A stretch of DNA of 64,000 nt, from the NCBI GenBank assembly GCA_910589415.1, contig OU342639.1:13276268-13340267 (forward strand), read 5' to 3'. The position numbers and the translations under genes are program-made. How positions within the stretch are numbered: the stretch's first letter is position 1; each line of letters begins with the position of its first letter. Of the stretch, positions 44,182 through 54,080 are shown piece by piece. The notes beneath the pieces are model-generated. The model was not told the origin of the DNA and did not search any database. It saw only the letters and a program-made list of their open reading frames with translations. Source of the DNA: Malachius bipustulatus (lineage: Eukaryota > Arthropoda > Insecta > Coleoptera > Melyridae).

Positions 44182-44658
44182 TCATAAAGGTGGTTCATTA
44201 GCCTCACAGTAGAGACTTTCGGCAGGGCTGGAACGGTAGGCTCCTAGACAGATTCGCAGTGCTGTGTTTTGGACTGTATTGAGGGGTTTTAGGTCGGATT
44301 CTGTAGCTGACATGTATACGAAGCTGCCATAATCAAGTCTCGAGCGTATGAGGGACCTGTATATTCTCAACAGGACATCCTCATCGGCCCCCCACCGAAA
44401 GTGTGACAGGGTTTTGAGAATATTGAGTCTGCTCATGCAATCGGTTTTAATATTTTTGATGTGGTGTTTCCAGCTGAGTCTACTGTCGAAGGCCAGTCCA
44501 AGAATTTTGTGGTGGTCGACCACCGATAGGAGTTCCCCGTTGAGAGTTATCTGCGGTACACTTGAGTAATGAGTTCTCCGGCTAAACCGGATTACCTTGG
44601 ATTTTGCCGCGGAGAACTGGAGGCCAGTGGTAGACGACCATTGAGCGAGTTGGTTCAC
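44182..44658 (-). pseudogene. RT thumb region of the I/Jockey-like element
   Basis: LAQWSSTTGLQFSAAKSKVI, then KILGLAFDSRLSWKHHIK, LNILKTLSHFRWGADEDVLL and IRSRLDYGSFVYMSATES are the conserved post-YADD and thumb residues of RNase H-bearing elements ('LDYG...Y'). The catalytic YADD itself lies upstream and is lost. The frame is open for 158 codons. Confidence 0.85.
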
Positions 44659-46149
44659 TTCTGTCTGGATTAACGCAGTTGTAGTTGGAACACTTCTACC
44701 GTGACAAAAAATGCTTCTTGAAATTTTTCAGACTTGAAAGCTATCAGTATAGTTGTCTACTGTAAAAATCTAAGTTAAAAACCTTTAAAAATGTGCTTAT
44801 AAACGGTTATAGAAATTTAATCATTTTTACCCTTTTCCTACCCACGCCACTGGCTTATCAATAGAAATAATGCATATTTTATTACACTAATTAAAATTGC
44901 GAATTATTTTATTCTAAGCTTGTTATTTTGGTTTAAATTTTTTTCTCTATCTTGCTTATACAGGGATTAAAAAAAATAGCAATTTTTTTTTAATTCAAAA
45001 AGTCGCCATTTGGAAGGGCTCGACCGATTTTACTCAAATACAGTACCAGGCCACTTTTTGTGGATATCTTACTCCCACAAAAATGTCAGCTCTCTCGATT
45101 GAAAACTGCGACCAGAAACCGTGCCTCATGCCTCATTTACGTTTTTTTTTTTTTTTTTTTGAAATTTGAAGGTCCACCCTGTAGAAGTAACGCGACTTTA
45201 GGATTTTTTTAACGAAAATCAAATCATCTCAAAATTTCACAAGAGAAAAAAATTTCGTTCATCTTGAAAGATGAAGCTACAGAAGCGATTTTAAAATTTT
45301 AGTGAAATAAACATTTAAAATATTTAAAATATCTCCGTCAGTTTTCTTATTTTCTTCTTGAAATTATTTACAGTTAAAGGTTATTAATGTAGTTGTCTAC
45401 TATAAAAATTTCAGTTCAATTCCTTCAAAAATGTGCTCATAAAAAGCTCATAAAAATCATAAAAATTTAGCCATTTTACCCTTTTCTTACCCACGCCACT
45501 GGCTTATTAATAGAAATATTTCAAATTTTATTGCATTACTAAAATTTAAAATACTTTTCTCCTAATCATGTTAAATTGGTTCCAAAGTTTTTGTCCATCT
45601 TGCTCATACAGGGGTTCAAAAAATGTCAATTATTCCAAAAATTCAAACAGACGCCATTTTGAAACGGCTCGGCCGATTTTGCTCAAGTGCAATAACAGAC
45701 CACTCCTTATGGATATCTTAATCCCAAAAAAATATCAGGCCACTAGATTGAAAATTGCGACCTGAAATGAGATCACAAGGACCGGGTTTTTAGAATTTTG
45801 AAGTAATGTCGTCCTCAAGAGTTTATTTTTTTAATGCACTAATCAAAGATTTACGGTCAACTAAAAATGACGAATACTTGTGAATTGGTGTTAAGGGCGT
45901 ACACTCAGTAATCGCAGGGATGTTTTTGCTTTTTAACGGGAAGGAGAGTATTGAGACGGTACAGTATTCTGTCACTATTTTAAAGTAAATTAAGCACACA
46001 ATCCCCAGAAGTGGAGCATTTTTTTTTAAGAAACGACCACTTCTGAGAAAACATATCTCCAATATACGTGACACAGACAGGAAATAATCAAAATACCAGC
46101 GACACGAGGGATGGGTCGAAGAAAATTCTTAAGTAATGTATAAAAAGAA

Positions 46150-46460
46150 AACATCAAGGTTGCCTGGCTCGTTGACCGCGTGCTCACTCACGACCGACGT
46201 GATTAGTCACGTGTAAACAGGGACTTCCCCGCAAGACCAGCCGGCTTAGATGGGGCATTGTTGGCCTGCGAAGGAGTTAGATAGAATATAAAGGGCAGTA
46301 CCGGAGACTCGGGCCTATAGCCGTTCACATATCAGACCGTGACAATAAATCACGTGTGAAAATTTGTGTCAAGTGATGTGATGTATTTACCTACACAGTA
46401 GTGCCGTGATTACTTCACCGAGGGCCTGGCGACGACGATGCGAGGACGACCGCCTGAGAT
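46150..46460 (+). mobile_element. LTR-like promoter/PBS region (BEL/Pao-like?), low confidence
   Basis: A GC-richer island in AT-rich DNA. It contains TATAAA (46287-46292), AATAAA (46344-46349), a CA end at 46396-46397 and one base later TAGTGCCGTGA, which resembles a TGGTGCCGTGA-type primer-binding site with G changed to A. GC-rich, gag-leader-like sequence follows to about 46500. No second LTR or gag/pol is visible, so this may be an LTR remnant or an unrelated promoter. Confidence 0.3.
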
Positions 46461-46559
46461 GACAACAGCCCCGGAGTGCCCGGGACCTGTCATGGTGAAT
46501 GACTACGAATGTTATGCGATGAGTCGTATTTTAATTCACATCTACCTACTGAGCAAAAT

Positions 46560-47100
46560 TTGATTAGTATTTACTTTATATTTACATTCTGAGGCATGGC
46601 AGATTTGTGGTGTTTACGTTTCCGTGTGAAAAGGGTCGTAACCCTTGTTTTCTGTGGATTGACAGCCAAGGTGTTCTCTTCGCACAATTTTTCTACTGTG
46701 CGGAGTGCGGTTGGCATCCTCTCACAGAGTGTGTTTTTGTATTTGCCAGATATTAGAATGACAATGTGATTCGCATAGCCGATGGTAAGGAGGTTTTTGT
46801 CGTTCAGACTCCTCATCAGATCGTCCACCAGGGCTATCAGAGCAGCAGCCAGAGGACTCCCCCTGCGGACAGGCCTGCTTGACCTTGACAGGTATCTTAG
46901 TGCTAGCTCTTTTGATTTGAACGTGGTCTTGTCAAAGACCTCAATGTCGAAAAACGCCCCAAGGGTGCGGTGCGTTCTTTTTGATCTAGCATTATGCTGG
47001 TGAACAACTTGGTGTAGTGCAGACTCAGTGGACCTGTCAGTAATGAAGGCGTGTTGGTTTGGGTGGATCGATGGTTTGATTCATCCCTAATTAGTCTGTC
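46560..47100 (-). pseudogene. R1-like RT fragment
   Basis: Frame-corrected minus reading gives AFITDRSTESALHQVV (QHAF..G.ST.TA box), a DIEVFDKTTFKS stretch with the 'EGAFDNT' block partly deleted, LALRYLSRS, then RRGSPLAAALIALVDDLMRS and LTIGYANHIVILISGK, where the YADD box is YANH. VEKLCEENTLAVNPQKTRV is the post-catalytic part. Loss of the second catalytic Asp shows it is dead. It is similar in type to 8780-9230 but not the same copy. Confidence 0.7.
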
Positions 47101-47795
47101 GCAAAACCTGTCCAAATATGTTTAGTGGACTTTTTTTGAAGCACTTTGTATAAAAAAAAAATTATCGCGAAGCTGTAGCCAATAATGGTTCCCGAGATAC
47201 ACTTGCACTATGCCCAAGATAAAAATTAACAGCATGGGGACCTCGGAAACCGTGCATAGGAGATACAGAGTCGGTTAAATAGGGAAAAACTTGGGGAACC
47301 AGAAGGACAATGCTATGGCGGAAAGTAGTAAGATAATAATAATGATAGTACCTCCGAAAATAATCTTCGCAAGAGAGGCGGAGGCGGAATGATACGCTTA
47401 TAATTTGCTTTGCCGCCACGTAGCGGCGGACAACTGAGACTTCTTGATCCTTAAATTCCGTCTAACGGCGGATTATTAAAGATTATTTTACTAGAAATTC
47501 CGTCCAAGTTCCGTCGTCAGCTCTGTTGGCTGTTTGTTGTTGTTAACTTGTTATTGACTTATTGTTTTATAGTGACTGCTTACTGCTTAGTGACTGCGAC
47601 TGCACAAATTAGGAAAAAAGGAAAAACAAAAACATAAACAAAAAAAATTAACATACATTAAGACCTTTTAACTTTATGATCTGTAATTATGCAAAGGGGA
47701 TGTTGAACCCCTGCTTGAGTTTCATGTAAGTAGACACATAGCCTTTTTTCTGATTTTCTGATTACATAGCTAACTTATATAAATCTGTCATTCTA
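47101..47795. other. No gene recognised
   Basis: Mixed AT-rich sequence; the minus ORF 47162-47419 has no recognisable domain. An ACTGCTTAGTGACTGCGACTG stretch at 47575-47605 is locally repetitive. Confidence 0.4.
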
Positions 47796-47839
47796 GTGCC
47801 TGATGAAGAAAATAATAAAAATTTTCGAAAGCTTGCAAG
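47796..47839 (+). ncRNA. Hammerhead-like core, variant with CUU cleavage triplet
   Basis: CUGAUGA (47800-47806), an extra A, stem II GAAAAU / AUUUUC (47808-47813, 47821-47826) with a 7-nt loop, GAAA (47827-47830), then G-CUU (47831-47834) and GCA (47835-47837), which pairs with UGC at 47797-47799. The stem III core AAGCUU is self-complementary. Stem I is short and not fully paired beyond 3 bp, so activity is doubtful. Confidence 0.35.
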
Positions 47840-47937
47840 TAGAAACAATGTTTTAATCATTATTGCAACCCTAATTGACTGCGTTCCCAATACATCAAGA
47901 TACCTTATACAACTAGTCAGTCAAGACTAAGAACCAA

Positions 47938-48756
47938 TTCCACACTCGTTGGGTCAAAGTTTTGATAGGTGTCACTTTGCAGAGCTGAAGACTTATTTTT
48001 CAAAAAATACACTGGTCATTCATCTTCAATACAGGTACTTTTAATTACTTTGATAAAACTGGCGGTTTTCGAGCTAAATCGGTAAAATCAGGTTGTTGTA
48101 GTTGAACCTAACTTACCATAATGGATTACCATTGACGGAACTTGCTCAAAATGCGCATAAAAGTCGATTTATTTCGAAAACGGCCAGTTTTATTGAAATA
48201 AATTAAGAGTAGGTACCAGTATATTTAAAAAAAAAGTTTTCGGCTCTGTAAAATGACAACTGTCAAAACTTTGACTCAACTAAAAGTAAATCGTTGGGTA
48301 CTCTTTTGGGGCTCTCCGTATCTCCGTTTAGGGCACTTTGCGATTTTTTTTATGACAGACTAGGTTTACGTTGACCTCCCCTGTATGCTCCTGAAAAATT
48401 AGGAGGTACTTACCGGACTTACTACATAAACTGGGGATATACAGAGAAGACCCAATTTGTAGACTCTGCAATGAAGAAGACGAGACAGCTTCTCATGTGA
48501 TATTCGAGTGTCCAGCACTCGCACGAACGCGCTATGCGGTCCTGGGACCAATCAGTCCCGGGAGCCATCTGGCGGTAAAAACCTTGGTTAGCGGGCTGCT
48601 AAACCTTGTCAAAGGAACGGAGCTCTTCTAATCAAGGAGAATCTAAATGTGAGAAATACAATAAGCCCGCTGGCTTCAGTGTTTGGGACCACATAAACCA
48701 TCTCTCACATTTAGTTAAAATACCAAATACCAAATACCAATACCGGACACCCTGTA
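47938..48756. mobile_element. Partial TACAGGGTGTCCGGTA palindrome, split by a small non-LTR insertion
   Basis: It matches the palindrome at 62773-63738 from GTCAAAGTTTTGA through the centre to the right end, but lacks about the first 285 bp and an internal stretch of the right arm. Its end is split: AGGTACTTACCGGAC at 48407-48420 and TACCGGACACCCTGTA at 48741-48756, with the retroelement fragment 48421-48740 between. Confidence 0.7.
48421..48740 (+). mobile_element. Short 3'-end insertion of an RT/RNase H non-LTR element, TACCGGAC TSD
   Basis: Codons LLHKLGIYREDPICRLCNEE, then DETASHVIFECPALARTRYA, form the terminal zinc motif (C-x2-C...H...C) of the same class as 57852-58871, ending LVKGTELF and a stop near 48631. 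A ~95-bp 3' UTR follows and then AAATACCAAATACCAAATAC, a short-repeat tail, at 48717-48740. TACCGGAC lies on both sides, which fits target-primed insertion of only ~320 bp. Confidence 0.75.
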
Positions 48757-49926
48757 TATGGAAAGTTGCTAAAGATATAAAAGAATGTACCCGGTTAAGG
48801 CTGCTGCTCCAGCTAGGATGGTGATTCATTTAATAAATATCGTGTCATATTTCATCTTTGTAGGGTACAATTATTAGGAACAAAATAATAGGAGTTATGA
48901 ATTAAAAACTCAGAGCTCTTTTATATCGCAAGCCGTCATAAAAGTCTTTTGTGCTATTGAGGAGACTTGGACATGAGCAAAGCAGGTGGCTAGCAAGTTA
49001 TGAACAAGAATTCTTTAGCTCGTTATACCTTGTCTACAACACGCGCGGTTCTATAGTGCGACTTCATCCCTAAAATGTAAAGCCCAGAAATTTAATAACG
49101 ATGAAATAAAGATTGCCAGTGAACTAAATATTTAATTCTTCCTGACAAAGACTAGGAGGTATATGAGATTAAAATTGAAGTTCTTAACTTTATCAAAGGC
49201 GCGTGATGCAGTAATTGTTGGCAAGTAAAAATGTAACAGTAAAGTTAATATCAAGAATCTGTGCTGTATACAAGCTTTAATTTATCAGAATTTATTATTA
49301 AAAACTGTAATGGTGCTCTCATCACAGTGAAGTCCAATAATTGATCTGCACACAATAAACTGCTCTGCGAGAATTTAAATTATGAAAGCAACACTACGTT
49401 TATTACAACATATTATTCAGGGTTTAAGTGCGCAACTTGATTTTCAATCGAGAAGAATGATATTCAAAGAACGATTATTGTCAGAATGCTGTGGTCAAAA
49501 AATCTTATTCATCCTTCAAATTTTCTTTACTAACACTAACACTGTTAGGATAATAATTAAGGTAATATCAAATAATTAAAAAACACATAAAAAATTACAA
49601 TTACCTAATAGAAAATTAGCGATAAGGAATTTGCACTTTTTTATATTTTTAAATTAATACATTGTCCCAAATATACATACTTGTAACATACAAAATGTTA
49701 CTCTCAAAATTATGCCCAAAAAAAAATTCTGAAATATATGTAGTCATTTTAGCCATGTCAAACGCTGGTATTTACGCGCCACCCGTCGTGACGTCACTGA
49801 TCATGATAGTGACTTTAGATCGCACGGTATTACCGTAGGTACTCGTCGGGTATTCAGGTGTGCGTTTTGATATTTTTTGTTAAAAATAGAAAAACCTACA
49901 TACTATAAATATTGTATAGTACCAAA
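48757..49926. other. No gene recognised
   Basis: AT-rich, apparently unique sequence. The ORF 49382-49579 shows no known motif. Confidence 0.45.
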
Positions 49927-50100
49927 ATGGTTCAGTTCGACAATAAAGATACCCGGAAAAATATTTTTCTTTGTTCCAAGAGGTGTAGTAATGTTCGAAA
50001 GAAATGGTGTTTGGCAATGAAACACATGATGAAACGAAAAATGTAAAATTATCAGGCACATCAACGTTATATTGGTGTAAGGATCATAAACATAATTTTA
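49927..50100 (+). pseudogene. THAP-like zinc-finger remnant
   Basis: From ATG 49927: MVQFDNKDTRKNIFLCSKRC, then NVRKKWCLAM. After a one-base shift the sequence continues DDETKNVKLSGTSTLYWCKD and H. The RKKW and C..DH pattern matches the middle and end of THAP-type DNA-binding domains (the conserved Trp and the last Cys-His pair). The N-terminal Cys pair and the AVPTIF box are not visible. It could be the start of a THAP-bearing transposase or of a lineage-specific gene family. Short and frameshifted. Confidence 0.35.
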
Positions 50101-50409
50101 TTATTATTTTATGAAGAATAAGGTTAAACAGACAGGAAAAAATCCTAATGTTCAACAGTTTTATACTTTTTCGAGGTAGAGCTTACTCTCTTACTTTTTT
50201 GGAATTGATATAATAATTATAAAACTGGTAGGTACCTACCTACCTAATAATAATGATGCATAATATAACCGTAATCATTTAGGGATCCTTAATATTTATA
50301 TTGTAAAACAATTTATAGATCTAAGAAGATATGGAAAATTACTAGCAGTATAAATTAATGGGGAAATCAGTTACTCTCCTTAGACTGAAGAAAAATGTTT
50401 TACCCCATA

Positions 50410-51276
50410 TACAGTGTGTGTCACAGGCATGGTACACCCCCTTTTTTTTCTTTATTTTTTGAGATCATTTTTTGAAATTTGGTAGGTCGCATATTCTCGA
50501 TAGAGCGCACTTTTTAGAAGAAAATTTAATTTTTTCCCACATCTGGTTTTTCCGGAAATATTACCAACTTTTTATTTTTAAATGGGACACCCTATATATA
50601 TATTATTATATTTTTAGATTCTATACATTTGTACGAATCCAACAATAGCACATAAGTACTATTTTAAATTTTAAAATTTAAATTTAAAAAACAAATTTGT
50701 TTTTATTTAATTTTTTATTTCTCAATTATAGTGTGCCATGACTATTTCGTTTTACTCCAATTGGATCATCTAATGCTAGAAAAATAGAATTTTGGTTCAA
50801 AGTACTAAATTAAGTGATTTATGGATAAATTATGCGCACCGGAATGCTTTTTTGAGCTGGATTCATTTTTTTCAAATGGTACCATATTGGTACCGTGGTA
50901 CCATCTACTAGTACTCTTAATAAGGGACATTTTGGTGTACCCATTTTGCATCTGTGTGACGAACACAACTGAAGTCATGTCACACTATAATTGAAAAATA
51001 AAAAATTAGATAAAAACAAATTTGACATTTAAAATGGTACTTATGTGGTATTGTTGGATTCGTACAAATGTATAGAATCCAAAAATATAATAATATGTCC
51101 CATTTAAAAATAAAAAGTTGTTAACATTTCCGGAAAAACCGGATGTGGGAAAAAATTCAATTCTCTGCTAAAAAGTGCGCGCTATCGAGAATACGCGACG
51201 TACCAAATTTCAAAAACTTATCTCAAAAAATAAAGAAAAAAAAAGGGGGTGTACCATGCCTGTGACACACACTGTA
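50410..51276. mobile_element. Complete palindromic element TACAGTGTGTGTCACAGG
   Basis: An 867-bp non-coding element with arms 50410-50735 and 50985-51276. The end TACAGTGTGTGTCACAGGC is mirrored at GCCTGTGACACACACTGTA. Internal landmarks are GGTACACCCCCTTTTT, CGATAGAGCGCACTTTTTAG and CACATCTGGTTTTTCCGGAA. The central ~250 bp is not palindromic and contains GGTACCATATTGGTACC repeats. TA flanks suggest a mariner-type target. An internally deleted relative lies inside 15305-16234. Confidence 0.85.
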
Positions 51277-51545
51277 TGTATTTGAGTGCCAAAACGTGCA
51301 GACATCAAGGCCTGTGGTGGAAAGCAGAGGTAGCTTGAAAAGACAGTGCAGCAGATATTGGAAGAGGCTGGTGAGGAAGAAAAAAAAAGGAAAAAGCGTT
51401 CTGTGAGTCTCTCAGTGAAAGCTGCAGAGGCAAGTACTTTGAACATCGAAGAGGAACCTCCATTATCTTGACACTACTTGACACTGCAACTGCAACGATT
51501 GCTCGGTGTAATAAAACGGTGTAGGTATAGTATATTGTAAAACAA

Positions 51546-51625
51546 GTGCGGAAAAGAGAAAATTTCTCACGAGTGTGAAACAATTGTGGAACAATTCACA
51601 CGAGTGTGAAATTTCTTTTCCGCAC
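51546..51625. repeat. Short inverted repeat, GTGCGGAAAAGA arms
   Basis: GTGCGGAAAAGAGAAAATTT, then CTCACGAGTGTGAA (51546-51579) faces TTCACACGAGTGTGAAATTT, then CTTTTCCGCAC (51595-51625), with a 15-bp loop. It could form a strong hairpin. It lies just downstream of the minus ORF 51857-51672. Confidence 0.8.
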
Positions 51626-51671
51626 GTGCTTCACACAGTACTTTTCCTACGACCACAATTTAACAGATTAA

Positions 51672-51857
51672 TTATTTAACAAATTTAACACATAAATTAT
51701 TTTTTTTTGACAATGCTCTGCTTTTATGACCTTTTCTCAAATTTATGAAATGTTTATAAGCAGATTCGTATTTTTCTCTCGAAACTACAGGTAGCAAATT
51801 CAAAGAACACAAACCTGCTTGTTTTCTGACTTCAGATTCAGAGGAATTACAATCCAT
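51672..51857 (-). pseudogene. N-terminal fragment resembling insect tyrosine-recombinase-like genes
   Basis: A 61-residue ORF with ATG at 51857: an acidic start (DCNSSESEVRKQ), then NLLPVVSREKYESAYKHFIN, which matches the 'LLP.KS...Y...Y..F' opening of a large insect family of phage-integrase-like (core-binding) genes, then KGHKSRALSKKNNLC. The frame stops before the domain is complete; the rest may be in another exon or lost. Low confidence because it is short. Confidence 0.35.
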
Positions 51858-52907
51858 TATAATGATAGGTACCTAACTAAAGTTTATTTTTTCAGACTAC
51901 CTACCTAGGTAGGTATTATTTTCAATTCTACCAATGACTTTTTATTATTACTATTATATACTGTAAAATCATTGAATTCTACCGACAATATTATTATTAT
52001 TTATTATTAGACTCCGTATAAACTAAAAATAAGTGACGTGAGCGTGGAGACGTGGTAGATAATAACAATGATTTAAGAGAGGTTAGTATATCATTGATAT
52101 GCAACTTCTACACAACGCAGGCGCTGTACGTCGTCGATGGAAGTTAGTAGAGGTGTGCGAGTTATTTTCACGATCACGTTCGTGAATTTGATTTGAACGC
52201 TACGAATGCTGTTATTAGCGATCAACTCGTAAATTTTAATAATTACTGCCACAAGAGAATAATGAGTATATTTTATAGTCTTGTCGGGTTCTATGTTATC
52301 CCATTTGTGTTTATTTTATTACCTTGAAGCTTTAAATGAATAGTTATTCCATTAACAATAAGTAACAGTTGAGTTCTCAGTTACCGCCCATCACTATTGT
52401 TTACATTAAAACTGTACGGAAACGATTTTTGGCTATGCGTTATGTCACTTTGTCGCACAGTTTTGGATACGTGAGAAATCTGCTAGGGTTTTGTATAGTG
52501 GTCGTAGGAAAAATATTAAACCGCACTGCAGAAGTAAAGCTGCAAATACACCACCTGCTACCATTAGTGATGTGGGACATACTGTTGTGGAATATTTTTC
52601 ATTTTACGAAAAATAAAATAAAATTTTGTGAAAATTACCTACGTGAAATTGATTAAAACAAACTTTGATAACTTTAAGAAAAAAATTGTTTTTGCTTTGC
52701 CTAACGAATGTATTTTTATAATACCTCCTTAAAAAAGTAAATTCAATGAATTTTTTTTTTGTATTGTAACTGCAATTTGCATATAGTACGAAAAACTACA
52801 TTGTTTTCAGTAAATCTACAGAAGATGCACTTCTTATTTCTTACATTTCTAGCATATATTTTACATATGCGGGTCCACCTTATATCTATAAAATGGCGTT
52901 TGAAATA
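51858..52907. other. No gene recognised
   Basis: AT-rich sequence. CTACCTACCTAGGTAGGTA near 51900 is a short palindrome. The ORF 52369-52656 has no recognisable domain, and its GGTCGTAGGAAAA (52501-52513) echoes the inverted CTTTTCCTACGACC at 51640-51653. Confidence 0.4.
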
Positions 52908-54080
52908 TTAGTGTATTTTCTTAATTAAAAAAAAAATACACTATTACATCAAATGTCCACCGATCATGACCCTCAGATCTCGAAAAAGTGGCTTTCCAAA
53001 GTAAAGATTTAAAGTTGAAATTGCATTTTTTTGTTTTTAAGGTATCCCCATAAAAAAGTCGACTGGGGTAAGATCTGGAGATCTGGGGAGCCATTGTATG
53101 AATCCTCTTCGTCCAATCCATCTTTGCGGAAAGACTTCGTGTAAATATTCCCGTACGTGAACAGCAAAGTGGGGTGGTGCACCGTCGTGTTGAAACCATA
53201 TCCTTCCATTGGGAATATTTGGTTCTATTATTATTGGGATACAATTCTGCTAACAATGGGACAACTTGTTCTTTTAGTATTTCTAAATATGTGAAACCGT
53301 TTAAATTTTCTATAAAAAAAGGTCCAACTACGTGCTCATCGATGATACCAGCCCATCATACGCTCAATTTCTGAGGACGCTGAGTGTGTGTTTTTCGCAT
53401 CCAGTTGGGATTTTCTGCAGCCAAGTATCTGCAATTTTGCCTATTTACTTCGCCATTTAAAATAAATGTCGCATCATCGGAAAACAGAATGTTTTGAGAA
53501 GAAATAATATTTCTATGTAACATGTCCAACAGTTGTTTGCAAACTTGCAGTCTTCTATCAAAATCACCGTCAATCAATTCTTGAACGAGATAAAATAACT
53601 CTTATAAAAACAAAAATTCACCACCTTGTAGAAAAAAATTTAAGCCGTTGCGGACATATGTTCATATTAACTTTTCTTTATAAAATGACCTGAGCAATCA
53701 CACCCTGAAGTATTAGCATGTTATTAAGAAACATCCTGTATTTATATATTTCTCCAAAATCGTGAAATTTTGATTTTAAAAACGCTCCTGCAGCTTTATC
53801 TTTCAAGATTAGTGAACTAAATTTTGGATACTTGTAAAATTTTGAATTATGATATTACCATTTCGTTGAAAAAATTTCCAAAAGTCGCGTTACTTCTACA
53901 GGGTGTCCTTTCAAAATTCCAGAAATCCGGTTCTTGTGGTATCATTTCAGGTCGCAGTTTTCAATCTAGGGCGCTAAAATTGTTGTGGCAGTAAGATATC
54001 TACAAGGAGTGGTCTGGCATTGCACTTGAGCAAAATCGGCCGAGCCGTTTCAAAATAGCATGCCCCCATTTTAACTTTTT
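52908..54080 (-). mobile_element. Hx family copy 4, 5'-truncated, split by a DD41D fragment
   Basis: The 3' hairpin TAGTGTATTTTCTTAATT...AATACACTA is at 52908, followed by ATCAAATGTCCACCGATCAT as in copies 1 and 2. At 53000 a mariner-type fragment starts and Hx resumes at 53741 (TATATTTCTCCAAAATCGTG) through GTCTGGCATTGCACTTGAGC to about 54080. It then stops at the LTR insertion site. No Hx sequence is recognisable beyond the LTR. Confidence 0.7.
53000..53740 (-). mobile_element. Second DD41D-type mariner, 3'-truncated
   Basis: The minus-strand end at 53740 reads TACAGGATGTTTCTTAATAA, a TACAGG(A)TG terminus. Transposase codons follow from 53577 to 53005: LQVCKQLLDMLHRN, ILFSDDATFILNGEVNRQNC (D1), LSVWAGIIDEHVVG in another frame, IWFQHDGAPPHFAVHVREYL (D2) and RSPDLTPVDFF (D3), with D2-D3 spacing of 41. 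It has at least two frameshifts and no right TIR. It is a different lineage from 29844-32516. Confidence 0.8.

Larger units (their letters stand above)
42880..44705 (-). mobile_element. 5'-truncated RT/RNase H-type non-LTR retrotransposon
   Basis: The minus strand carries the RT thumb (44658-44182), RNase H (about 43990-43500) and a C-terminal zinc motif (43338-43063), followed by a 3' UTR and a T-rich tail on the plus strand at 42875-42884. The element starts inside the RT, so it is 5' truncated. It is inserted in Hx copy 3 and is noticeably GC-richer than Hx, consistent with a younger insertion. Confidence 0.8.
42553..45842 (+). mobile_element. Hx family copy 3, split by an RT/RNase H retrotransposon
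   Basis: The 5' end CCTTCTTGCGCATCCATCGC follows a run of A at 42554. The 3' end is GTCGTCCTCAAGAGTTTA, a T-rich hairpin and CACTAA at 45842. Internal blocks (GCCCGCCACTGACTAACTTT, CCCACGCCACTGGCTTAT, two 637-bp units in 44710-45790) match copies 1 and 2 in reverse orientation. The AT microsatellite and neighbouring block are deleted here. A non-LTR element occupies about 42880-44705, with loss of some Hx sequence. Orientation is opposite to copies 1, 2 and 4. Confidence 0.7.

Noticed and set aside
51210..51583. Minus ORFs of 78 and 92 codons
   Set aside because: They run from the palindrome's right arm into unrelated DNA and have no motif.
52369..52656. 95-codon ORF as a gene
   Set aside because: No recognisable domain, and it shares a short phrase with a nearby inverted repeat; support too weak.
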